Of a stretch of DNA of 64,000 nt, positions 8,678 through 17,419 are shown one piece after another. Each line of letters starts with the position of its first letter. Within the stretch, counting starts at the first letter, position 1. Origin of the DNA: Paenibacillus ihumii (lineage in GTDB: Bacteria > Bacillota > Bacilli > Paenibacillales > Paenibacillaceae); the NCBI RefSeq assembly GCF_001403875.1, contig NZ_LN884299.1, forward strand, positions 372,001 to 436,000, read 5' to 3'. Below the pieces are notes generated by a model that saw only the letters and a list, made by a program, of their open reading frames with translations, did no database searches and was not told where the DNA came from. Both the position numbers and the translations under genes were made by a program.

Positions 8678-9763
8678 CTAACTAAAGCGCCGCTGAAAGT
8701 CCGCCATGAAGTCCGTCAAGGCTTTGCATTGTTCATACGTAACCGCGTTATAGATCGAAGCCCGGAAATGCCCGGCATCCCGATGTCCCTTCAACCCCAC
8801 AAAGCCGTTTTGCTTCGCTTCTTGTAGAAATTGCAGCTCCAATTCCTCATTCCTCAAGCGAAACGTCGCATTCATCAGCGAACGACTGTCCTTATGAGCC
8901 AGCCCCTGATAAAAACCGCCACTATGGTCGATAGTGCTATACAGCAGATCGGCTTTGAGCTGATTGCGCTGCTCCATGCCTTTTGCTCCGCCGTTATTCC
9001 GAATCCATTTCAGCACAAGATTGACCATGTACACGGCAAATACAGGCGGCGTGTTATACAGCGAGCCGCTGTTTGCATGAATCCGATAATTCATAATATC
9101 TGGGATATGTGCAGGAATTCTGTTCAGCAGCTCACGCTTAACGATCACCACGGTAACGCCGGAAGGCCCCAGATTCTTCTGAGCGCCGGCATAGATAAGC
9201 GCAAAGTTAGATACATCCACCGGACGAGACAAAATATCACTGGACATATCTGCAATCAGCGGCACTTCTCCCGTATCGGCAAAGCTTCGGTATTGGATGC
9301 CCGCAATCGTTTCATTGGAAGTAAGGTGAACGTAGGCGGTTTCAGGACGGAAGTCCATTCCATGCAAATCGGGAACTCTTCTAAAATGATCCGCCTCCGA
9401 GCTTGCCGCAATGGCCGTATCGCCCATTTTTCTCGCTTCCGCTATAGCCTTGCCAGACCATGTCCCGCTGTGGATGTAACTCGCTACACGCCCTGCTGGC
9501 AAGAAATTCATCGGCACCATGGCAAACTGCATACTGGCGCCTCCCTGCATAAACATCACTTCATAACCGGAGGGAATGTGAAGGAGCTCCTTAAACAGCT
9601 GCTGCGTTTCGTCGTTGATTTGTTCATATTCCTTGCTTCTATGCGAAATTTCCAGGACAGATAGACCGGTGCCCTGCAGGTCAAGGAGCTCCTCCTGTAC
9701 TTGCTGCATCACTTCCCCAGGCAATCCTGCGGGCCCCGCATTAAAGTTATAGACTCGGTTCAT
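8678..9763 (-). CDS. serC: Phosphoserine aminotransferase
   Basis: 361 residues from the ATG at 9763 (AAAGGAG with 7-nt spacing; the ATG two codons upstream sits too close to it). Class V aminotransferase: YNFNAGPAGLP at the N-terminus, MQGGASMQF, ADMSSDILSRPVD and the PLP lysine in YAGAQKNLGPSG. It converts 3-phosphohydroxypyruvate and glutamate to phosphoserine. Co-transcribed with pdxS and divergent from the LysR gene, with a shared 108-bp control region. Confidence 0.93.
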   Translation of the reverse strand: MNRVYNFNAGPAGLPGEVMQQVQEELLDLQGTGLSVLEISHRSKEYEQINDETQQLFKELLHIPSGYEVMFMQGGASMQFAMVPMNFLPAGRVASYIHSGTWSGKAIAEARKMGDTAIAASSEADHFRRVPDLHGMDFRPETAYVHLTSNETIAGIQYRSFADTGEVPLIADMSSDILSRPVDVSNFALIYAGAQKNLGPSGVTVVIVKRELLNRIPAHIPDIMNYRIHANSGSLYNTPPVFAVYMVNLVLKWIRNNGGAKGMEQRNQLKADLLYSTIDHSGGFYQGLAHKDSRSLMNATFRLRNEELELQFLQEAKQNGFVGLKGHRDAGHFRASIYNAVTYEQCKALTDFMADFQRRFS

Positions 9764-9820
9764 CTCCATTCTCCTTTTATCATATATATAGATATTTCAT
9801 ATGATTTGTCTTACAATGAT

Positions 9821-9840
9821 AGAAACATCCTATTGTTTCT
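9821..9840. promoter_or_regulatory. Inverted repeat in serC-lysR divergent region
   Basis: AGAAACATCCTATTGTTTCT has 7-bp arms (AGAAACA/TGTTTCT) around 6 bp. It lies between divergently transcribed serC and the LysR gene, 32 bp before the LysR start. LysR-type proteins bind such T-N11-A-like dyads, so it is the best candidate operator. Confidence 0.5.
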
Positions 9841-9871
9841 TTGGAAATAGGCTTTTCAAGGAGGAAGATTC

Positions 9872-10768
9872 ATGGAACTCAGGCAGTTGGAGTATTTCAT
9901 GGCCGTATGCCATGAGCTGCATTTTACCCGCGCCGCCGAGAAGCTGGGCATCGCCCAACCCTCGCTAAGTCAGCAAATCCGTTTGCTGGAGCATGAAATC
10001 GGAACGCCCCTGTTCGATCGGATCGGCAAGAAAACCGTCATTACCGAAGCGGGCAAGACCTTGCTGCACCATAGCTACAATGTGTTTCACGAGCTCTCCC
10101 AGGCACGTGCCGCGATCAGCGAAATCCAGGGCTTGAAGAGAGGTGCATTAAAAATCGGCGCGCTGCTGACGGTCGTCAATTACTTGCTCCCCCCAACCGT
10201 GATCGGCTTCCATCGCAGCTATCCCAACGTGGAGCTGTCCGTGCTCGGTCTGCGAACCGGAGATATCTACAACGGACTGCTGCAAAATGAGCTCGATTTG
10301 GGCATCGTCTATTTGCCGATGGAGCATGATGAGCTTGAGACGATCCCGCTCTACAAAGAGAATCTTGCTCTAGCCCTGCCTGCGGATCATCCCCTTGCTC
10401 AGGAATCCTTTGTGACGCTTGATATTCTTAAAGAGACGCCAAGTGTTTTATTGCCCAGCACGTATTTTCTGCGGCAGCTCATTAACGAGCAATGCCGGGC
10501 CCTAGCATTCACGCCGCAGCCGATTATGGAAATGACGACCATGGAGTCGATCATCAATATGGTCGCTCAAGGCCTCGGCGTTACCATTCTGCCAAAAGGT
10601 TATCTCGACTACATAAGCCATCCCCATATTCGAATAATCCCGATTCAGAACCCGGTGCCTACGACACAAATTGGGGTCGTCTATCGGAAAAATAAATATT
10701 TATGCGCGGCCAGCCGGGTGTTCATGGAGCAGTTGATTACTACGATCAAAAGCAAAAGCACGGACTAA
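9872..10768 (+). CDS. LysR family transcriptional regulator
   Basis: 298 residues. N-terminal winged helix: MELRQLEYFMAVCHELHFTRAAEKLGIAQPSLSQQI-type helix-turn-helix at residues 1-60, then two periplasmic-binding-like lobes (about 90-295) with QGLGVTILPKGYL in the effector domain. GGAGGAAGATTC precedes the ATG. Divergent from serC-pdxS and convergent, overlapping by 4 bp, with argD at the end of the speA operon, so it is placed to control one or both. Resembles the CitR/AlsR-type Bacillus regulators; effector unknown. Confidence 0.9.
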   Translation: MELRQLEYFMAVCHELHFTRAAEKLGIAQPSLSQQIRLLEHEIGTPLFDRIGKKTVITEAGKTLLHHSYNVFHELSQARAAISEIQGLKRGALKIGALLTVVNYLLPPTVIGFHRSYPNVELSVLGLRTGDIYNGLLQNELDLGIVYLPMEHDELETIPLYKENLALALPADHPLAQESFVTLDILKETPSVLLPSTYFLRQLINEQCRALAFTPQPIMEMTTMESIINMVAQGLGVTILPKGYLDYISHPHIRIIPIQNPVPTTQIGVVYRKNKYLCAASRVFMEQLITTIKSKSTD

Positions 10769-11949
10769 CGCTTCTTCAGCACGGTGGAGACCATGTCCAC
10801 AGCTTGGTCGATTTCTTCCTTCGAAATATATAAGCTCGGTATAAAACGGATGACATGGGTACCTGCTGCCAATACCAATAGTCCATGCTGCAGCAGCTCC
10901 TGAATGATGGGGGCAATCGGTTCGCGGCATTCAATCCCGATCAACAGACCGAGGCCCCTTACGGATTGAACGATGGCATAAGATTGAAGCTGCTCCCGCA
11001 GTCTTTGCAGGGCATATGCGCCCATCTGTTCCGCGCGTTCACACAAACGTTCCTCCAGCATCGTCTCCAGCGTAGCCAGACCAGCCGCCGCTGCAAGCGG
11101 GGCGCCTCCAAATGTCGACGCATGGCTTCCCGGGGAGAAGGCGTCGCGAAGCTTCTTCTTCCCCATCATGGCGCCGATAGGAAACCCGTTGGCCAGCCCC
11201 TTGGCAAGCGTGATGATATCCGGTTCGATGCCATAATGCTCGTAAGCAAACAGCTTCCCCGTTCGCCCCATCCCCGTCTGCACTTCATCGATTATAAGCA
11301 GCAGCCCATGCTCCTTGCATAGAGCGGAGAGCCGCGCCACAAACTCGGGATCCGCGGCATAAACGCCGCCCTCTCCTTGCACCAGCTCAAGCATGATCGC
11401 TGCAGTTCGCTCCGTGATCCTATCTTCTACCGATTCAATATCGTTAAATCGTGCATAGGCAAACCCCTCCGGCAGCGGAAAAAATCCATCCTTGACCTTA
11501 TCCTGCCCCGTCGCGGTCAATGTGGCCATCGTGCGCCCATGAAAGGATTTTTCGAACGTGATGATTTCGTATCTGCCATTCCCAAGCACCCGCTGGTGAT
11601 ATCTTCTGGCGCATTTGATCGCCGCTTCATTGGCTTCCGCCCCGCTATTGCAAAAAAAGACGAGATCCGCACAGCTGTGAGCCGTGAGCATCTGCGCCAG
11701 CTTCTGCTGGTTCGGAATATGGAACAGGTTGGATACATGCCACACTTGTTCGAGCTGCTCCTGAATTCTTCGTTTTATTTTCAAGGGCACATGCCCCAAA
11801 TTGCATACCGCAATTCCCGACATAAAGTCCAAATACTCCTTGCCTTGATCGTCCCAGAGCCAGCTTCCGTCCCCTTTGACTAGCGAGACGGGATATTTCG
11901 TATAGGTCGGGAACAGGGCGTCGTCGTCACTAGGCTCAGCCATATTCAA
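10765..11949 (-). CDS. argD: Acetylornithine aminotransferase (ArgD-like)
   Basis: 394 residues, class III PLP aminotransferase. Visible: LDFMSGIAVCNLGH, WHVSNLFHIPNQ, FCNSGAEANEAAIKCAR, SFHGRT, LIIDEVQTGMGRTG and the PLP lysine in ITLAKGLANGFPIGAM. The pattern is that of Bacillus ArgD, which interconverts N-acetylornithine and N-acetylglutamate semialdehyde. It is not beside argC/J/B here, so it may be a paralogue with another amine substrate. Likely TTG start at 11949. Last gene of the speA-glyA-hemL-argD operon (6 bp after hemL). Confidence 0.8.
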   Translation of the reverse strand: MNMAEPSDDDALFPTYTKYPVSLVKGDGSWLWDDQGKEYLDFMSGIAVCNLGHVPLKIKRRIQEQLEQVWHVSNLFHIPNQQKLAQMLTAHSCADLVFFCNSGAEANEAAIKCARRYHQRVLGNGRYEIITFEKSFHGRTMATLTATGQDKVKDGFFPLPEGFAYARFNDIESVEDRITERTAAIMLELVQGEGGVYAADPEFVARLSALCKEHGLLLIIDEVQTGMGRTGKLFAYEHYGIEPDIITLAKGLANGFPIGAMMGKKKLRDAFSPGSHASTFGGAPLAAAAGLATLETMLEERLCERAEQMGAYALQRLREQLQSYAIVQSVRGLGLLIGIECREPIAPIIQELLQHGLLVLAAGTHVIRFIPSLYISKEEIDQAVDMVSTVLKKR

Positions 11950-11955
11950 ACCAAA

Positions 11956-13272
11956 TCACTCCTTGAAGAATTCTATCGTTTTTAATGCCTCGTAGTGGGC
12001 TTTGATCGTAGCCTCGATATCCTCATCCGAATGGGCAGCCGATACAAACATAACTTCATAGGGGGTAGGTGCTGTCAAAATGCCCTGATCCAGCATTGCT
12101 GCATAGTATTGTTTAAACCAGCCCATATTCGATCGTTTGGCGGTCTCATAATCCACGACGTCATGCTCCGTAAAAAAAGTAGAAAGCATCGAACCGACTC
12201 TGTTGACCTGGAGCGGAACCCCTGTTATTTCGGCATTTCGCATAAAACCTTTCGCCAGCCGAGCCGCTTTTCTCTCCAATTCGTCATAGAATCCGGGCTG
12301 GCCAAGGCATTGCAAGGTCGTATATCCAGCCGTCATGGCGAGCCGATTGCCCGATAACGTTCCGGCTTGATAGATGGGCCCTGCAGGAGCAATCTGCTGC
12401 ATAATTTCATGCTTGCCGCCATAAGCGCCAACCGGGAGACCTCCGCCAATCACTTTTCCAAGGCAGGTAAGATCCGGCTCGATGCCGTACAGCCCTTGCG
12501 CCCCATGATAGCTTACGCGGAATCCCGTCATCACCTCGTCAAAAATAAGCAGGCTGCCGTACTGCGTCGTTATGTCCCTTAACCCTTGAAGAAAACCGGG
12601 CAAAGGCGGAACCACCCCCATATTCCCGGCGATCGGCTCGACGATGACGGCAGCAATTTGTTCGCCAAATTGCTCGAATGCATGACGAATGCTAGCCAAG
12701 CTGTTATAAGGCACCGTAATTGTATTGGCAGCGACACTTTCAGGGACTCCCGGGCTGTCTGGCAAGCCCAAGGTAGCTACGCCGGAGCCGGATTTAATGA
12801 GCAGAGCGTCCGCATGCCCGTGATAGCCTCCCTGGAACTTCACAATTTTGTGCCGCTTCGTATATCCTCTGGCTAAACGCAGGACACTCATTGAAGCTTC
12901 CGTGCCGGAATTCACCATCCGTACCATATCTATAGACGGAACGCTTTCGATGATCAGCCTGGCCATTTTCGTTTCAATTTCTGTGGGTAAGCCAAAGCTT
13001 GTTCCTTGAGCCGCCGCTTTTCCTATGGCCTCGACAACCGCCGGATGGGCATGCCCCAGGATCAACGGCCCCCATGAGCCGATATAATCTATGAATTCAT
13101 TTCCATCGATATCGAACACGTGCGAGCCTTGTCCGCCTGCGATGAACACAGGGGGTAAGCCGACTGAAGAAAAGGCGCGAACCGGGCTGTTCACCCCTCC
13201 GGGGATCACACTCCTGGACTCAGCGAAGGCTGCTCTGGAGTAAGAATCCTTTCTTCTGGTGCTGGATGTCAT
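11956..13272 (-). CDS. hemL: Glutamate-1-semialdehyde 2,1-aminomutase
   Basis: 438 residues. Motifs of GSA aminomutase: [66 protein letters not shown] and the PLP lysine in [17 protein letters not shown]. It makes 5-aminolevulinate for tetrapyrroles. The gene is away from the usual hemAXCDBL cluster, so it may be a second copy like B. subtilis GsaB. Start after GGAGGAGGAGCC; 13 bp downstream of glyA. Confidence 0.88.
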   Translation of the reverse strand: MTSSTRRKDSYSRAAFAESRSVIPGGVNSPVRAFSSVGLPPVFIAGGQGSHVFDIDGNEFIDYIGSWGPLILGHAHPAVVEAIGKAAAQGTSFGLPTEIETKMARLIIESVPSIDMVRMVNSGTEASMSVLRLARGYTKRHKIVKFQGGYHGHADALLIKSGSGVATLGLPDSPGVPESVAANTITVPYNSLASIRHAFEQFGEQIAAVIVEPIAGNMGVVPPLPGFLQGLRDITTQYGSLLIFDEVMTGFRVSYHGAQGLYGIEPDLTCLGKVIGGGLPVGAYGGKHEIMQQIAPAGPIYQAGTLSGNRLAMTAGYTTLQCLGQPGFYDELERKAARLAKGFMRNAEITGVPLQVNRVGSMLSTFFTEHDVVDYETAKRSNMGWFKQYYAAMLDQGILTAPTPYEVMFVSAAHSDEDIEATIKAHYEALKTIEFFKE

Positions 13273-13285
13273 GGCTCCTCCTCCT

Positions 13286-14533
13286 TCAGCTCATTGTTTT
13301 CTCATATAGAGAGAACCGCGAGGTAATTTCCTGTACCTTGCCCTTCAACTGCTCGCGAACCGCCGAATGATGCGGATGCTTCAAAGCGGTCGCAATGATC
13401 CCGGCAATCTCCTTCATTTCCTCCGGACCCATGCCTCTTGTTGTAGCTGCAGGAGTTCCGAGCCGAATCCCGCTCGTGACAAGCGGGCTTGTAGGATCAA
13501 AAGGAATCGTGTTCTTATTAACCGTAATTCCAATTTCATCCAGCAACTGTTGAGCCTCTTTGCCGGTCAGCCCCATATTCCGCAGATCCAGAAGAATGAG
13601 ATGATTGTCCGTTCCTCCGGAAACGGCGTGCAGGCCTGCTGCCATTAAAGCCTCCGCCAATATTTTGGCGTTCTGCAGGACGCGTTCCATATAAATTCTG
13701 AATTCCGCTCCGGCATTTTCCTCGAAGGCGACTGCCTTAGCGGCAATCATATGCATCAGCGGGCCGCCCTGCGTCGTTGGAAAGACTGCTTTATCAATGG
13801 CCTGCGCCCACGATTCCTTGCATAAAATCACCCCGCCTCTCGGCCCGCGCAGCGTCTTATGAGTGGTCGTCGTCACAAAATGGGCGTGGGGCACGGGATT
13901 CGGATGCAGGCCTGCTGCAACTATCCCCGCAATGTGAGCCATATCTACAAGGAACAGCGCGCCTACTTCTTCAGCAATCTGGGCAAAAGGCTCGAAATCA
14001 ATCGTACGCGGATAGGCGCTTGCCCCTACGACAATCATGCGCGGCTTGTGCTTGTGCGCCAGCTTTCGCACCTCATCAAAATCAATGCGAGAGGTCTGAG
14101 CATGAACTCCATATGGAATGAAATTATATAATTTGCCAGAAGCATTAACAGGACTTCCATGCGTCAAGTGGCCGCCATGCGACAGATTCATGCCGAGGAT
14201 CGTATCTCCGGTGTTTACAGCGGCAAAATAAACGGCCATATTGGCCTGTGCCCCCGAATGGGGCTGCACGTTGGCATGCTCTGCCCCGAACAGCTCCTTC
14301 ACTCTTTGCCTGGCCAATTCCTCTACCCTGTCCACGTACTGACAGCCGCCGTAAAATCTTTTTCCAGGGTAGCCTTCCGCGTATTTATTGGTTAGAACAG
14401 TGCCCATCGCCTCCATAACCGCTTCACTGACAAAATTCTCTGAAGCAATCAGTTCAATTTTGTCGCGTTGTCGTTCCAGTTCCTGCTGAATCGCTTTGGC
14501 TATAGCCGGATCTTGCTTGCTCAAGTGTTCCAT
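13286..14533 (-). CDS. glyA: Serine hydroxymethyltransferase
   Basis: 415 residues, full length. Hallmarks: [61 protein letters not shown] and the PLP lysine in [15 protein letters not shown]. Interconverts serine and glycine with tetrahydrofolate. AGGGAGGAA precedes the start; 15 bp after speA. Being embedded in a PLP-enzyme operon rather than near upp/rpiB, it may be a second glyA of the genome. Confidence 0.93.
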   Translation of the reverse strand: MEHLSKQDPAIAKAIQQELERQRDKIELIASENFVSEAVMEAMGTVLTNKYAEGYPGKRFYGGCQYVDRVEELARQRVKELFGAEHANVQPHSGAQANMAVYFAAVNTGDTILGMNLSHGGHLTHGSPVNASGKLYNFIPYGVHAQTSRIDFDEVRKLAHKHKPRMIVVGASAYPRTIDFEPFAQIAEEVGALFLVDMAHIAGIVAAGLHPNPVPHAHFVTTTTHKTLRGPRGGVILCKESWAQAIDKAVFPTTQGGPLMHMIAAKAVAFEENAGAEFRIYMERVLQNAKILAEALMAAGLHAVSGGTDNHLILLDLRNMGLTGKEAQQLLDEIGITVNKNTIPFDPTSPLVTSGIRLGTPAATTRGMGPEEMKEIAGIIATALKHPHHSAVREQLKGKVQEITSRFSLYEKTMS

Positions 14534-14548
14534 TTCCTATTCCTCCCT

Positions 14549-16021
14549 TTAAAAAATAGCCTTCACTTCGACCACAACTTTAACGTTTTGCACCGTCAAA
14601 TCCTCGGGGCCCTTTACAGGAAGACCGACCTTCAAATGCTCCAGAATGTAACGGATATGCTGCTGTGCAATCACTTCCCCCGGCAGCAAAATAGGAATGC
14701 CCGGAGGATAAATATAGATGGACTCCGCAATGATGCGTCCCGCGGACCGGCCGATCGGTATCAGTTCAACCTCCCCGTAAAAAGCATCTCTCGGTGTTAA
14801 GGCCAGCTGCGGAATCTCGGGCAATTTTACATCCACAGCTTGAAGTTCCGCTTGCTGCTTGCGATGCTCATTAGCCAGCTCAGCTAAAGCGTTCAGTAGG
14901 CAATCTATGGTTTCTTTCGAGTCGCCCGGTGTGATTAAGCACAGGATATTGTATAAATCGCTCAGCTCCACTTCGATGTTGTAATGGTCTCGCAGCCATT
15001 GCTCCGCATCATATCCGGTCATTCCAAGCTCCCGAACATGTACCGTAAGCTTGGTAGGATCGAAATCAAACGCCGCATCCGTCCACAAAATCTCTCTCCC
15101 GAAGGAAGACAGGCCGGGAATTTCATTGATCCGGCTTCTGGCGTACTCTGCCAAACGAATCGCTTTACTCGACATCTCGCGGCCTTGCAGGGCGAGCTGC
15201 TTGCGTGCCGCATCCAAGGAGGCTAACAAAATGTAAGAAGTGGAGGTCGTTGTCAGCATACTGAACATCGCCTGCACTTTTTCCAGTTGAACAATGCCCT
15301 TCTTGATGTGGAGAAGCGAGCTCTGGGTCAATGAACCGCCGAGCTTGTGCATGCTTGTCGCCGCCAGATCTGCGCCGGCCTGCATTGCCGACAGCGGAAG
15401 CTTGTCGTGAAAATGCAGCAGCGCTCCATGCGCTTCGTCGACTAATACGGGGATGCCGGAATGGTGAGCCAGATCAACGATCGCCTTTAAATTCGTGCAT
15501 ACCCCGAAATACGTCGGATTGATCACCAGTACGGCCTTGGCATCCGGATGCCATTCGATCGCCTTCTTGACCGAACGAACGGAAATGCCGTGATCGATGC
15601 CCCATTCTGCATCCCGCTCCGGGGTAACAAAGATCGGCTTGGCTCCGGCAAAAATGATCGCCGACAAAATCGACTTATGCAGGTTGCGCGGCACGATAAT
15701 TTTATCGCCCGGTCCGCAAACCGACATGATCATCGTCATAATCGCGGTACTTGTGCCCTGCACGGAAAACAAAGAATAATCCGCACCAAAAGCATATGCA
15801 GCCAAGCGCTGTGCTTCATCAATCACTCCGGTGGGCTGGTGCAAATCATCCAGAGGCGCAATATTGATCAGATCAATGGACAAGGCATTGTCGCCCAAGA
15901 AGGCTTTAAACCCGTTCTCCATGCCCTCGCCTTTTTTGTGGCCGGGTATATGGAACGGGATTGGATTGCGCTTGGCATGCTCGGTTAAAGCAGTAAATAA
16001 GGGGGTACGGTGATGAACCAT
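14549..16021 (-). CDS. speA: Arginine decarboxylase (Orn/Lys/Arg decarboxylase family)
   Basis: 490 residues, the same length as B. subtilis SpeA and recognisably close to it: PFHIPGHKKGEGM, GDNALSIDLINI, FSVQGTSTAIMTMIM, LVDEAHGALLHFH and the PLP lysine in ATSMHKLGGSLTQSS, with the C-terminal PPGIPILLPGEVI. It would make agmatine from arginine, the first step of polyamine synthesis; lysine decarboxylase activity cannot be excluded. First gene of a four-gene operon with a good sigma-A promoter upstream. Confidence 0.88.
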   Translation of the reverse strand: MVHHRTPLFTALTEHAKRNPIPFHIPGHKKGEGMENGFKAFLGDNALSIDLINIAPLDDLHQPTGVIDEAQRLAAYAFGADYSLFSVQGTSTAIMTMIMSVCGPGDKIIVPRNLHKSILSAIIFAGAKPIFVTPERDAEWGIDHGISVRSVKKAIEWHPDAKAVLVINPTYFGVCTNLKAIVDLAHHSGIPVLVDEAHGALLHFHDKLPLSAMQAGADLAATSMHKLGGSLTQSSLLHIKKGIVQLEKVQAMFSMLTTTSTSYILLASLDAARKQLALQGREMSSKAIRLAEYARSRINEIPGLSSFGREILWTDAAFDFDPTKLTVHVRELGMTGYDAEQWLRDHYNIEVELSDLYNILCLITPGDSKETIDCLLNALAELANEHRKQQAELQAVDVKLPEIPQLALTPRDAFYGEVELIPIGRSAGRIIAESIYIYPPGIPILLPGEVIAQQHIRYILEHLKVGLPVKGPEDLTVQNVKVVVEVKAIF

Positions 16022-16068
16022 AATTCTTGTTCAATTCCTTTCAGGAGACGGTATCCGTATTTCGCTCT

Positions 16069-16097
16069 AGTATAGGGCGCAGGAATCGATTGTTCAA
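16069..16097 (-). promoter_or_regulatory. Sigma-A promoter of speA-glyA-hemL-argD operon
   Basis: TTGAAC (16092-16097) and TATACT (16069-16074) are separated by exactly 17 bp on the minus strand. Predicted start of transcription is about 40 bp upstream of speA. Confidence 0.7.
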
Positions 16098-16193
16098 TTC
16101 AATAATTTATATCATTTCGATAGGGTATACCTATGGTTTGGGAGGAATGAAGTCCTGAATAAGGCAGGGAAGACTGAACCGGCCCATTTCCTT

Positions 16194-16808
16194 TCAGACT
16201 TCGATGGAAGGAGTATGTTCGGGGCATTCTTGGAGAGAGGCTTCGTGGGTAAGATATTTCTGGATAAGTCCGCAATAATGAGGTGCTGCGGCATCGCCGG
16301 CATTCGGGTGAAAATGTACACAGCCCAAGCAGGGTTCAGCAACTACAAGCTGGCCTCGCTTTTGCATGGCCGAAATGACAGCGCCGAGCCCTAGCTCGAA
16401 ATCCGCCAAAGCTTCATCTGAAACAGACTGGAGCGCTTCCTCCAGGGAGTGCCCCCAAGTCTTCAGCTGTGAGACGATGACTCTACCTTCTGAAGTCAAA
16501 TTGAGCAAGGTCACACGGCGGTCCTCGAGCTTCTGCGCTTTGGTCACAAGCCCTTTTCTGACCAGCCCATTGATAATCTTCACTGCAGTGACATGAGTCG
16601 TACCGATAGCACCTGCAAAGTTGCCCACGGTAGCCGCATCGCTTCGAGTATATGCCGCAAACAGCAGCGCTTGAATCTGGACGGGCGACAATCCCAGCGC
16701 GTCACTCTCTGCCTGCGTCACCTTCTTGATGGCCTGCGACATCCGGAAGAGAGCCATGCTCACGCGGGCTGAACGATTGTCTTTGCGGTGCTGGGGATCA
16801 AAGATCAT
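16194..16808 (-). CDS. MarR-family regulator with cysteine/histidine-rich C-terminal tail
   Basis: 204 residues. Residues 15-150 are a MarR winged helix (LSPVQIQALLFAAYTRSD, VGNFAGAIGTTHVTAVKIIN, KAQKLEDRRVTLLNLT). Unusually a 45-residue tail follows with Cys160, Cys163, Cys179 and Cys195 and His165, His167, His177 and His198, spaced like a metal or iron-sulfur site (CLGCVHFHPN then HYC then CPEH). The upstream neighbour is a CPIC redoxin. A redox or metal-sensing role is inferred. GGAAGGT precedes the ATG. Confidence 0.8.
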   Translation of the reverse strand: MIFDPQHRKDNRSARVSMALFRMSQAIKKVTQAESDALGLSPVQIQALLFAAYTRSDAATVGNFAGAIGTTHVTAVKIINGLVRKGLVTKAQKLEDRRVTLLNLTSEGRVIVSQLKTWGHSLEEALQSVSDEALADFELGLGAVISAMQKRGQLVVAEPCLGCVHFHPNAGDAAAPHYCGLIQKYLTHEASLQECPEHTPSIEV

Positions 16809-16880
16809 AGCTATTCGTACCTTCCATGTTCATTGTTGTATCCATTTTACATGCAAACATGGTTAGATAAAAGCTGAATT

Positions 16881-16911
16881 GAAAAAGGAAAAGGCGCCTA
16901 AGCAGGCACCT
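16881..16911 (-). terminator. Terminator after redoxin gene
   Basis: On the minus strand AGGTGCCT and AGGCGCCT pair around a 4-nt loop, followed by TTTTCCTTTTT. It is 15 bp beyond the redoxin stop. Confidence 0.75.
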
Positions 16912-16925
16912 CCCTTTTTTGCATA

Positions 16926-17165
16926 CTAACCTTTTTTGACATCCTCCAGGCTCGCGCCGTAATTGATGTGATACACATTGCCGTCAATCACCAAAGCAGG
17001 AACGGATTGCACCCCGGCACTTTCCGCTTCTTCAATGCGATTCGGGGCCGTACCCAAATGCACGATCTCCGTATGGATTTTAGATTCGTCAAGATACTGG
17101 AGCACGACCTGCTCCGCATCCACGCAAATCGGACAACCCGCATGATAAAAAATCGCTTTTGACAT
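16926..17165 (-). CDS. Glutaredoxin/thioredoxin-like protein (CPIC)
   Basis: 79 residues from the second ATG (AAGGAG at 9 nt; the ATG three codons earlier overlaps the ribosome site). Thioredoxin fold: SKAIFYHAGCPICVDAEQVV has the CxxC at residues 11-14 and SVPALVIDG has the cis-proline. Small cytosolic thiol-disulfide oxidoreductase. Upstream of the Cys-rich MarR gene in the same orientation but separated by a terminator, so coupling of the two is plausible but not certain. Confidence 0.85.
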   Translation of the reverse strand: MSKAIFYHAGCPICVDAEQVVLQYLDESKIHTEIVHLGTAPNRIEEAESAGVQSVPALVIDGNVYHINYGASLEDVKKG

Positions 17166-17373
17166 AACGATCATCTCCTTAATAATTATGTAGCATGGCT
17201 ACTTATTTGTAGTATAGGAGAGGCCGTTAGCATGATCAATTACAGATTTCTTATGGTTATGATAGGTAATTGTGATGGGAGAATGCAAGGTGCTAAAAGC
17301 CAATATCGTCTCAGAGTCGGATCCTATAGGATATTTTGTTGAAGATCGGGGATACAAACCATTTCCCGGTTTG

Positions 17374-17404
17374 CTAAAAGGCCTGGCCGCTATAGCAGCC
17401 AGAC
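17374..17404 (-). terminator. Terminator of the SLH protein gene
   Basis: On the minus strand CTGGCTGC and GCGGCCAG pair around TATA and are followed by GCCTTTTAG. It lies 16 bp past the SLH gene stop. No gene is evident in the rest of the gap to the redoxin start. Confidence 0.65.
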
Positions 17405-17419
17405 CCTTATGCATTTAAC

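Noticed and set aside
8831..9664. 277-codon plus-strand frame
   Set aside because: Antisense of serC, which is unmistakable.
17199..17414. 71-codon frame between redoxin and SLH genes
   Set aside because: No ribosome site, overlaps the SLH terminator, no recognisable pattern.
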